Shown here one piece after another: positions 23,644-33,960 of a DNA stretch of 64,000 nt. Numbering within the stretch: the stretch's first letter is position 1; the number at the start of each line of letters is the position of its first letter. The stretch covers positions 900,520-964,519 of the forward strand of contig MNCI01006837.1 of assembly GCA_015680685.1 (NCBI GenBank), read 5' to 3'. A program made the position numbers and the translations under genes. This DNA is from Gnetum montanum. Taxonomy: Eukaryota > Streptophyta > Gnetopsida > Gnetales > Gnetaceae. Under the pieces are notes generated by a model, which did no database searches, was not told the DNA's origin, and worked only from the letters and a program-made list of their open reading frames with translations.

Positions 23644-25330
23644 ATGTCACTTTCACAAGACAACAATAACGCAACATCTAGCGAGGCAATTCATTGGAGA
23701 ACCAACAAAATTTATGATGAAGAAGAAGTTTGGAGTAATCAATCTTATGTAGGAGTTTCATATGTTCATGGACACCCCAACAATACTCAAGAACTCATGT
23801 CATCTAACTCAGACACCTCTAGTGAAGATGGGACATCCCCTAGAATGAAGGGGCCTGTAAGGCCTAGGACCTTCTCAATGGGTAGCAAGAGTACATTAGG
23901 CGATGATTGGGAGACTTACGAAAGTCATGACGAGTCTTCTAGTTCCCTCTCTTCCTTTACTCTTTCAACATCGAGTTGTGACACAGATGACTATTCCTTA
24001 AGGGATCGACATAGAAATAAAAATCGAGCCCATGGGCAAAATCAAGAACGCCAATATGAACATAGGCAACATTGTCCCAACTCAAAAACTCACAACCTAT
24101 TTAGTGATGATGAACCCCTGCTAGCCACTAAGAGCCTAATGCATATAACAGAGGCCATTCAGATGTTCCATAAACATTGCAAGGAAAGCCGTCTACCAAG
24201 GCTTGATTTAAACAACTTTCCTAAGTTCTTAGGAGGCTCTGATTTAGATCCGCAACATCATTTACAAGCCTTCTATGATGCCTGTGTGTGGAACAACATT
24301 GAGAATGGGTGGAAAAGGCTTAAGCTCTTCCCTATGACACTTGTTGGCCAAGAAAAAGTGTGGTACAGGTCTTTAAAACCAAATTCAATTCGCCATTAGC
24401 CTATAATGGTAAACCTCTTCAACGAAAGATATCAAACCTGTGCAAGAGTGTCAACCTTGAGGAGACAAATCCAAGAGTGGAAACAAGGGCAACATGAACC
24501 CCTGGACATGGCCTTAGAAAGATATTACTCTTTGATAAACAAATGCCTAGACCATGGGTTCTCCGAGGAAAGGCTAATGTATCACATCATGAATGGACTC
24601 TATAATAAAACAAGGGAGATCTTAGGGATGTATGCCCCAAGTCAACTATATGAACTATGAACCTACCAGTTCCAAGAGCTTATTAAGCAAGTAGCAAAAG
24701 AAGAAGGAGAAATAGCCAAATGGGAGAATGTTAAAAAATCTCAACAAGACCAAACTGTTGAAATAACAAAGGTCCATAATTATTAAGAGGAGAAATCAAC
24801 TCACCTCGAGGGGGCGAAACCATCCCCACTTTTGCCAATACTAAAATTACTAGATGAAATTGAGGCAAAGATCAACAAGATGATGGAGTGGGTACATGAA
24901 AAATGTGAAGAATATGTAGACATTATTAGAGGGAGACCCACGCAAGATAACTTTGACCACCAAAACAAACAAAGGATACCAAACCTAGAAACATGACAGA
25001 ACATCATTTGACAATTGGAAAGAACTCAACCACAAATCATAAGTATCAATGCAATGTTTTCTTGTACGATCACCCCAAAGACCAATGCCCAATCTTGTCG
25101 CATCTACATGAGCATTGGAGAAGAATGCTACATCCAGATTTTGTATAGAAGTACTATGCTCAACCATAATGGAAAAACCTCTAGTTGTGGGGGAGCCATC
25201 GCCAAACTAGCCATACACTTTATATCACCTGAAACTAAGCGCTTATTAGGTTCAACACCCTATTTCTCTAATTGGATCAACATCCTCTACTTCACCTTGT
25301 CATTATCACTCTCTTGAGTATCATCAACCC
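23644..25330 (+). pseudogene. Gag of element D/E
   Basis: It starts at ATG 23644 (MSLSQDNNN) and is open for 251 codons, stops at 24399, and continues in frame from 24406 for 84 more. Features in order: a Ser-rich acidic N-terminus, an Arg/His/Gln-rich stretch, the capsid-like block LPRLDLNNFPKFLGG / PQHHLQAFYDAC / GQEKVWYRSL, then FNERYQTCARVSTLRRQIQ and GLYNKTREILGMYA. A Lys/Glu-rich region follows, then a decayed knuckle (YDHPKDQCP, about 25055-25095). It is the best preserved gag here, with one stop in the first 340 codons, yet it is broken further down. Confidence 0.8.
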
Positions 25331-27459
25331 ATATCCTCTTCTACGAGATCACCACCTCATGTTTCTTACACTCCTTCTTACTCTCAATATTCTCATCCTT
25401 CACCTCCTTCTACATCGGCACCAGTTGTACCAAAAGGTTTTGCACACAGCACCAACCAATAAACATTACTTGTGCTTCTACTATCAACAGTAGTGGGAGT
25501 CCTCCATAATGTTGGAAGTGTCCTTTCTTTAGGCATGGCCATAGAAAGAGATAACACGATTTTGAAACCACTACATCCTCCAACTTAGCACAAGCCCAAT
25601 GTTGTGATGCACCTTCCTCTTTAAACTCAATGTCTCCAGTTACCTTATTGAAGCCACCAATTAATACTCTGACAACCATGTAGGCTAATGAATCTAACAA
25701 TGTGAGGAGACATCGATCCTTGCATACTGTCTTATGGTCATAGGTGCCATAGTGGGTTAGCCTCTTATCACATGACTGCATCTTATAATCTGCCCCACTA
25801 TGCGTACTTTAATCAAGTGTGTGATCCCCAATTTGGGTACGTTGTTATCACTACACCAAAAGACACCTAGTGGTTTGGATATGACCGAACCCCAATATTT
25901 CCAACATGCATGGATCCTAACTTTTCATTTATCAATTCTCACCATGATCAAAGGTTTAGTCATGAGAGATACCCCCCCCCCCCATTATAACCAGTAGAAT
26001 TAGTAAATGTTTTTTCTTTTCTTTGGTTTTACAATTTTTTATTTCTAATTTCTCATTTTTCAATTTTTCATTTTATCTTTTGTGGGTAATTGCATCTGTG
26101 AATAAACTACTCATGTAACTAGTCAGTTGAGGTGTTGTTCTATGTTATCGAGTTACAAGTAACTAATTATTTGGATAGTGAGCCCACAACATCCACCCAC
26201 CCATTCTATTAATAAGAGGTTCTTTCTCTGGGTATGATGGTATTCTTGTTATCATCAAAACATAAAGTAACTTTGTACTCATCATGCCCAGAGCGAAGAG
26301 TGATGAACTAACAATGAATGGCAAGGGTGTGACATCAAGGGGACTTGTGGATTCTCTTTGGTGACATTTGTATGTCCTATCATGTAGCTTGGTTGTACTA
26401 AGATCCTTGTAGATCTAACGAACAATGGGAGTAAGAGTAGTAATGAAGGCACTCAAGAAAAGAATGTAATGTTATTTCAAGGGGTCCCACTAGAAAGACA
26501 TGCGCCCATGCCTAAAGGTTGGTGTCTTTTCCAAATCACCTTTGGGAAAGACAAAGTGCAAAAGTGGCCAGAAAAAGAAAAAAAAAAGAAGAAGAAAGTA
26601 AGGAAGAAAAGAAAGAAATGAAGTAGAAAAGAAAAGCACAAGAAAAATGTGCCACAAACAAATTCAAATCACTCCTCCCTTGTGCAAAACGCCAAGTGAT
26701 CATACACCTTGCTATCATTATGCTCTTATGGGTGTCTATTATTGGGATGAAACAATGCGATGTCACTGATTAGAGGTATGGACTTGGTTTTGATCTTAGA
26801 TCGAAAGGCTAATGGTACTTTAATCATGCACAACACGTAGGATTCATTGTGCTTAGGGTAAGTTACCTCACATCCCGATCTCTGCATTCCCTTCTGCAAT
26901 TTGTCTCATCTCATAGTCCAGATACTTCTAACTTGTGTCTTGTGTGGCATAGAATTCATACCTAATTGTGGTGGTACTTAACATGTGTGTATTTTGTTGC
27001 ATAGGTGGAGGTTGCATTTAACTCTTCTAGTACCTATGAACATTTTAAGGTATGGTTACACAACGACATTATAGGTTGGAACTTGCTTTGGAGAGGACCC
27101 ACTTGCATGACTTTTGTAATTTGTACTTGTTGCACACCACCACATCATTTTATACCCTCCAAGTACTCCATTGCCAAATCCATTCTTTCCTTTGTCATCA
27201 TTTTAACTAAATGTTCCTTAGAACCACTACATGTCCTTTTTCCCCATCCTTTTCAATGAACTTCATTGTAGAACTGCACTTCATTACACTTTCGATGCCT
27301 TAATTCTCACTTGCCATTACCCTAGACCTTTTGAATTAACCTCAAATCCTTCAATTCTGGTCTTAAAACTTGAAAAATCATTAATTCTACTAAGTACCCT
27401 ATCTTGGTTGGGACGTGATATTGGGTACTCGATATCAGGTCTGATATGATATCAGGTAC
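25331..27459 (+). other. Element D/E interior without recognisable pol
   Basis: The first 120 bases encode a Ser/Pro/Tyr-rich linker like the one between gag and protease in the element at 46425-53773. Beyond it I recognise no protease, RT or integrase. Landmarks are a run of C at 25973-25984, an A/G-rich tract at 26574-26650, and a GATATC-rich, U3-like segment at 27415-27459 where the solo LTR inserted. Confidence 0.5.
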
Positions 27460-28398
27460 TGATGAGTGGCGAGGTACCCCTACACTCAACCATACGAAAT
27501 GAGCGTAGCACGCGCGATCCAGTCAAACTCCGCAGTCTAAATGCCTAAACGCCCCATGGAACACTTGGGGTTAATCATTCGTTGTCTTCCTAGACTTACT
27601 TGTTGTTGTCACGGTGTATGGTTAAGTAAGTCCGAGGTATATGATTTTTTTGGTCTTTTCTGGTTTTATGTCTTCTACGCTAAAGGGTGAAGGGTTGAGA
27701 GAACTAACTACTCTAACTAAGATCCTAAGTCTAAATTAGCTAGTGTCAGCATCCGTTCCCACTTACTGTACACACCTTGAACTATGCAACTGTGGCTACC
27801 AAACGCTAATCGTTACTGGGATCACCACACGTAACGCACATGCTCGAAGTGGTCGTACTAAGGCACTTATCTAGCCTAAGCGTGATGAGCAGCCGATTCC
27901 TTGACTAGCCGTACACATCCGTGGATGCTCGTAATCAAGTCGTACTCATCTTGCGTTCTAGGAGACAAGGGTGAGAGAATCTAATCACGATGAGTAGCTG
28001 ATTCCTTGGTTAGCTGTACACATTCGTCAATGCTCGTAACCAAGTCGTACTCATGCCGCGCTAACAACAGGTAGGAAATAACATGTAATAAACCTATTCC
28101 ATGCACTGCAAGGTTTATCAACAAAGCTCATCTTTATTGCCATACACAACTTGCTTTCAGGTACAAAGCTGCTTGAATAAAGAACCATTCACTTGGGGAC
28201 TCCTACTGCGGGCACATGGAAAATATTCTATCTATGGGGTGATCAATCCGCCAGAGCTTCGCTACTTCTAGCCTAGGATGGGAAATGAGGGGAGTGCCGC
28301 CTCTTATTTATAGATTTGGCGACGGACTGCGATATCGCGTACGCGATATCGCAGGGGACGACCCCATATCGCGACCACCGCGATATCGCGTCTCATCA
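27460..28398 (-). mobile_element. Solo LTR F with GGTAC target duplication
   Basis: A complete family LTR on the reverse strand (TGATGAGTGG... to ...CTCATCA on the plus strand), flanked on both sides by GGTAC (27455-27459 and 28399-28403). No internal sequence remains, so it arose by recombination between two LTRs. CpG-rich sites such as CGCGATATCGC are well kept, suggesting it is young relative to its neighbours. It carries a partial tandem duplication at 27881-28055. Confidence 0.92.
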
Positions 28399-28403
28399 GG
28401 TAC

Positions 28404-28937
28404 GCAATATCGTGTCTATAACAAGTATATATATGGGACCCCCATGCACTACACACATCATTTTCAACAGTTGCCGTGGGGGGAGTTGTTTAGATTTTCT
28501 TCCATGATTTTTAGTGATTTGCAAGATTAAATTCAACCTTCAATACTTCAATCTTTGACTCTCCAATTTCTTTTTCGATTGAACTTAATTAAACTTGGAG
28601 TGTTTAACTTAGTCATGGGGGAGGGGTACTGTAGAACTTGCGCATAATTTTTTCAAAATTTGCTATCACCTGAAGGATATCATAGGGGTAAGTACTATCA
28701 GAAATTCATGCCAAACTAATTTTCTCCCTTCACCCAAGTCATCTAAACTATTATATGAATCACCTAAACAGATCAGGTCCGACATTAAAATTTTAGGGAA
28801 ACTTCTTTGAAAAAATTCCAACTCTAGAATCACACTAAGCAAAAGAATTAAATATTTATTAAAGGTAATGAGTAAGGTATAAGATAACTAAATTTGTTAA
28901 ATAACATTACTAACAATCGGTCCTTGTGTGATTTCAA
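28404..28937 (+). other. Leader before the coiled-coil ORF, with promoter-like segment
   Basis: With the solo LTR removed, 27415-27459 joins this stretch into a U3-like cluster of four to five GATATC/ATATCG sites followed by TATATATATGGG (28425-28436). The ORF start is about 500 bases downstream. It may be a relic LTR piece or an internal promoter. I cannot tell which. Confidence 0.4.
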
Positions 28938-31695
28938 ATGGCCCCTAAAAGAGGATAGTAGGGAGGACCTTCTCAAGGTGCAACTAAATGCCTGAGAAGA
29001 GGTAGAGGCCAAGGACCTCATGCAGAACATGTAGAGCAAGAGGCATGATCATTCAACATCCATCAGAAAACTCTTGTCACTGCACAATCTAGCCAAGTAA
29101 AAGGTGGAGAGGTCAAGGTGCTAGAACAAGGACAACACCTCACGTTGTCCCCAAAATGTGTTCAAGCCATTCGAAGGTCCACATCCTCTGTCGTAATTGT
29201 GGAACTTAATTTTGGGCCTTTTACTGAATTTGCCCCTAAACTAGTCAAGGATCTACTTAAGGGATCTCCACTATGGCCTATCCTCTTGGAGAGTGGAGAA
29301 TGGTATTTGGGTGTCAACATTGGTGGAATTTTGTAGATTTCTCCACAAAGGCCATTGCAGAAGTTCTAAATCTTCCAAACAGAGGACCCAAAGTTGCTCA
29401 CTTGTCCACTTGCTCTTGTGTAGATGCAAGAAAAGTATGGTTAAAAAGGGTGTATGGAAAAGAAGATAAAACATATGGAGAATTAACCCTTGAAGAGAGA
29501 ATTACTTTAAAATTGGCACTTATCATATTTTCCCAATAAAGAGATTAAACAAAATTTCTACCTATGTGGCAAGAGGAAGTGCAATTTTGATGGGCATAGT
29601 TGATGCCAATTTGCCCCATCTATATTTAACAGAAATATTAAGGTAGTTTAAAGAATGAAAGAAAGGAAAGTTTGCAATGCCCTTTCCATGTCTAATCAAG
29701 AAGTTGTGCTAGCATGCTAGAATTCTGGGGTACACCAATGACATCCTCAGAAAAGCTCAAAATACTTCATATGCCAAATTACTCAAGCTACCACCACCAA
29801 GAAAATATGTGGGTGAGATGTTAGAGCCTGAACAAGAGCAAACGATTGGGTCCACTGCACCTCAAATGGTAGGGCCTAGCCAACTTCCAAACACAAGGCT
29901 CAACCAACAATAAGAAGCAGGGCCTAGCATGCAACCAACAAGCTAGCAAGACTAGCAACCTTCACTACAATCTCAAGATTACCGACCGTCGATGAGCCAT
30001 CTCAAGGCCATCGTAGAGATGATCAGTTGGGGAAGTAGAGATGAGGCCAATCTCTTCAAGATAATTGATGATGCTGTACAGCCCACCATATCAATTGATC
30101 CTATAAGGGATGAGCTCTTAATTCAAATAGGAGGAGGGGAATCACACTGGTCACAATAGATCTCTGGAAATGTTGCATCATTCCAAGTACAATTAGAAAC
30201 TGGTGAAGGTGCCACAGTGGTGGTCATGCAACACTAGGATGCAGCTAGAGCAACAAAGGTGGTCGCGGATCACATCAAAGAATCGTTTAATGTCCCTATT
30301 GTGCCATCGGCAAATTTCATAGGAGCACATGATGCTCAAGCTCTAGCTGGTACCTCAATGACTCCTGTGGAACATGAGGATGCTTTGGATTGCTTACTGC
30401 AAACAGGACAAGTAATGACAGCCTTGTTTGACATCCCCCAATATGTCATAGTAGCACAATTAGACCTTATTTTCACTAAAGGGAAGTTGATCATGGCTGA
30501 GGTTAGGGTCAAACATGTAGAAGATGAGTTGTAGAGACTTTAAGAAAAGTTCGTCACCCTACAAGCTGAACGATAGGATTCATCCCAACTTGTTGTGGCC
30601 GATCAGTTAGAGTCATTTAGAATAGAGAAGTTAAATGAATTGTTGGTGGAGAATAAAAGGGTGGCAATGAAAGAGGAGAAGGTTGATTGGGATGCTTCAA
30701 AAGCACAAGCTCAGACATATGCACATGCTAAAACTCTCAAGGCCTTATAAGAAGGGAATAAATTCCTTGCTGCTGAAAATCTTCGGTTGATGATAGTTGA
30801 AAAATAGAAGAACATTCTTGAAGAAAGTTTCCAACAAATGCAAGAACAATTAATAAGAGTCAACCAAGATATGAGTTGCTTAGCCAGAGAAAATAGAATC
30901 CTCTCAATGGAGGAGGTATGCAGCATCTGACTGAAGATAACTATTGAAATAAGCATGTGGCAAAATGAGGCTAAGAAGCATGAAAAATTAAAGGAACATT
31001 TCCACGACCAGGTGGGCATGTACAAGGAAATCATAGAGAAGGAACTTTGAATGGCCAAGGCACAGATCAACTTCCTCAGTGCTCAAAACATTGATTGGCA
31101 GGCCATTTTGGATACTTATGCCCTTGCTCATCAGGGGAACTTAAAAAGTTGGGACCTACAGATCCAAAATCATAAAAAATACATAGAGTTGACAAATCTG
31201 CAATACACCAACTTGGCTATGTTAATAGCAGGGCACCTGAGAACTAAGCTCAAGAAGCAAGTAGCTACCACCTATGCTAAATATGAGACAAAGCTTGCGG
31301 AACATAAAAAGACATTACAAAGATTAGAGGTGGCAAACTCTGAATTGGAGGTGGTAAAGGTCAGCTACCAAGGTCAAAAAGATGGAGTAGTAGATTTGGC
31401 TTGATGGCTTACGAATTACCAGAAACTCAAAGACAAAGCCAGAGCTTATTAGGAGGAATGATAACTATTTGCGACATGGTATGTTAAGGCCAATCAAGTG
31501 TTCTTGCAATTGTTGTGTCTGTGGGAAGTGTCGGCTCCATCAAGCATTGAAACGTCAGTATGGACGACTCATGATCCTCGGACAGAAGAGGAAAAACTTC
31601 AGGCGCTTCTTCAAAGGTATCCATTTTAGAAGCCTAGAGCACAGGACAAGGGAAAGACGCCCATGGAGGAGCCACCACCACTAGGAATCACATGA
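28938..31695 (+). pseudogene. Coiled-coil 3' ORF, copy 2 (about 919 codons)
   Basis: The most complete copy. It starts MAPKRG, shared with the copy on the reverse strand at 57221. The N-terminal domain (about residues 60-330) includes LNFGPFTEFAPKLVKDLL, WWNFVDFSTKAIAEVLNLP and LPHLYLTEI / MPFPCLIKKLC. It resembles, without proof, the plant-transposon-associated domain family PF20167. A Gln-rich hinge follows, then PSMSHLKAIVEMI, TPVEHEDALDCLLQTGQVM, a long coiled coil (about residues 490-830), and a basic Pro-rich tail (PMEEPPP) ending at a TGA. About a dozen stops and several frameshifts break it. It lies between pol and the 3' LTR, the env-like position of Athila elements. No signal peptide or membrane span is visible. 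Role unknown. Confidence 0.72.
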
Positions 31696-31862
31696 GTTCC
31701 GCAAGTTTTGTATTTTGTATTGATGTCCAAATTTTGTTTAGTTCCACACTACTGCATGAAATAGTCCATGGTCATTCAATAATCCCATACCTATCCATTG
31801 CTTGTAATCAAATGAACTTGTTCCTCATCTTGTTTGACTTGAGGATGAGTTTTTCTTCAGTC

Positions 31863-31871
31863 GTGGGGGTA
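31863..31871 (+). other. Polypurine tract of element D/E
   Basis: GTGGGGGTA directly before LTR E, 168 bases after the end of the 3' ORF. Copy 1 has nearly the same spacing. Confidence 0.85.
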
Positions 31872-32718
31872 TGATGAATTATGGTTTGCCAAACCCCGAT
31901 ATTGGTTATGCGATATTGTAGCCTAGATACAATATCAAATACACAATATCATGATTCTTGTGTTAGTCTATAAATACAGGACTCAGGCGCATAGCAAGGG
32001 AGTCTTTAGACTTTAGTTAGTTTTTAGTTTTTAGTTTTTATAGTTAGTTTTAGTGTTCTTTTCAAGTGCATGCTTGCAATGTGATGATTGTAATTATATG
32101 GAACCTTTGTTCAAGTGTGACATACTTGGACACACACATGATCAGTAATAAAGATTGAGATTACTCCATCATTGCAGCATTCACTTAGTTTTTAATTATT
32201 TTAATTGTTGATTATTTATTGCTGTTTTCTTAGTTAATATTTTTTTTATCGCCATTTACTACTCCTGTTGTTAACATGGAATGAGTATGCCTTAATCACG
32301 AACATTTAAGTATAACTATGTGGTAACCCAATAGCGTATCGAGTAGTGCTTCGAGTGATGTGTGCTTGGTAATCCCAGAAGTAGTACACGAAGTCCAAGA
32401 TGCATATGGATGATTAAGGATGGATGCTCATCGCACTTAGGCTAGCTTAGATCTTATTTCCTATTGCTTATTAGCGTAATTAAGTTATCTCTTATTGTTC
32501 TTAAGAGTAGCATAGTAGTAGGGATCACATCATACACCTCACTCTGGACTAAACCATACATGACAAAGCAAATACTAGTCCAAGTGGGAAGACAACGAAT
32601 TGCAATCAACGTATAACTGTTTCGGTGCTACAACTAGTCCATCCGCGGAGTTCGACCAGATTACACATACACGCTCGTATTCGTATGGTTGAGCGTAGGG
32701 GTGCCTCGCTGCTCATCA
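31872..32718 (+). repeat. LTR E (3' LTR)
   Basis: TGATGAATTATGG start, GCTCATCA end, TATAAATA at 31969-31976. It pairs with LTR D. Its GATATC sites have largely become AATATC/GATATT, consistent with loss of methylated CpG. Confidence 0.88.
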
Positions 32719-32729
32719 CAAACCATCTA

Positions 32730-33960
32730 AGATAACATTTGTACAACTTAACTGTAATAGAAGTCACTCCAAGTCTTTCTTTAATATCCATATTGTGCAA
32801 TTTGTTTCATCTTGTAATATTTAACATCCAAGCTTTTGCATTTTTGTTATATTAATTTGTTACTAATATCACTTTTTTCATCCCAATATTTAGCATGATA
32901 TAAAATAGTAGCCCTTATTATTCTCTTGTAAAATTTTCCTTTTTGTTTTGTCTCATGAAACACCACTAGCTTATCTCATAGTTATATCCTTAATAATTTC
33001 ATCATTTGATTGGATCATTGATCTTAGGTAAAAATAATTTTTTTTTCAAAAAAAAAAAACTCTTTACACTAAGGGACTTTTGGATTTTGAATTGTAACTT
33101 CTATTTCACTTAATTTATATTTTCATTAAAATTACATTCCATGTATTCTTACTTTTGCTAATTTCTAAGCCTTTTTGATTGTAAAGCTTGTTTCTACTTT
33201 TTCATTTTAGAAGCAATATTTACTTGAGATGTATCCACTAACACACTATCATCTATAAATAACATACATCAAGAAATTTTATCTTGTATTTCCTTAGTTC
33301 ATTCATGATCCTAGCAAACAAGTTCGGACTAGATGTAGATCTTGATGAACACCTATAGTGACTAGAAAGTTAGAAGAAATTTTACATATTCTTCTAATTT
33401 TAGTAGTAGCTCCTTCATACATTTTTTTTGCCTTGAAAAATCCAGTAAGTAATATCTCTAGGTACTCTATCATTTGCCTTTTCCAAATCAATAAAGATCA
33501 TACATAATTTTAATTTTTTTCCTATATTTTTGGATTTCTTCATTGATGTAGTAAGATATTAGTTTGTCTAATTAATCTCCTTAACATAAATCCAGATTAA
33601 TTTCCAATACTATTAATTAAAATCTAAAAACACTACTCAATAACTCTCTACCATAGTTTCATAGTATTACTCATAAACTTGATTCCTCTATGGTTCTGCC
33701 CAATTCTTCATATTTCCTTTGTTTTTGTAGATGAGAATAACAATGTGTTTTCTTTGGTTCATAGGCATTTCTCCATTCCTCAAAATTTCATTGAATAATT
33801 TTATTAGTCATGTGATTCTTGTATCGCCGTTGCCTTTCAAATTTCTATAAAAATTATATTGGATCCAATAGCGTTGTCATTTTTCATTAAAATAATAAGC
33901 CTAATAAATTCAAACAATACTTGAGAAATTATTATAGTTTTACCTATTATCTACCCAAGT
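32730..33960 (-). pseudogene. LINE reverse transcriptase fragment, reverse strand
   Basis: Reading right to left there is an N-terminal RT block (NGEMPMNQRKHIVILIYKNKG, about 33720-33790, cited in part), then FIDLEKA-like and FFKAKKMYEGATTKIRR...VTIGVHQDLHL (33303-33440). These are RT palm motifs of plant LINEs. The FADD box appears decayed near 33240, and IQSNDEIIKDI lies near 33000. Stops and frameshifts throughout. It follows LTR E directly. Confidence 0.75.

Larger units (their letters stand above)
22654..32718 (+). mobile_element. LTR retroelement D/E: LTR-gag-...-coiled-coil ORF-LTR, no visible RT or integrase
   Basis: Two closely related LTRs in the same orientation (22654-23509 and 31872-32718) bound a primer site, gag and the coiled-coil 3' ORF. 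They share GATTCTTGTGTTAG and CTCAGGCGCATAGCAAGGGA around the TATA box, and these strings are not in the other LTRs here. Between gag and the 3' ORF I find no RT, RNase H or integrase motif, although a complete pol would need about 3 kb and only about 2.7 kb remains once the nested solo LTR is removed. The flanks (CGAAT before, CAAAC after) are not an identical duplication, so an old insertion or recombinant ends are possible. Confidence 0.75.

Noticed and set aside
25972-25984. C-run as a reversed polypurine tract of another LTR
   Set aside because: No TGATGA or TCATCA end adjoins it. It is probably a simple homopolymer.
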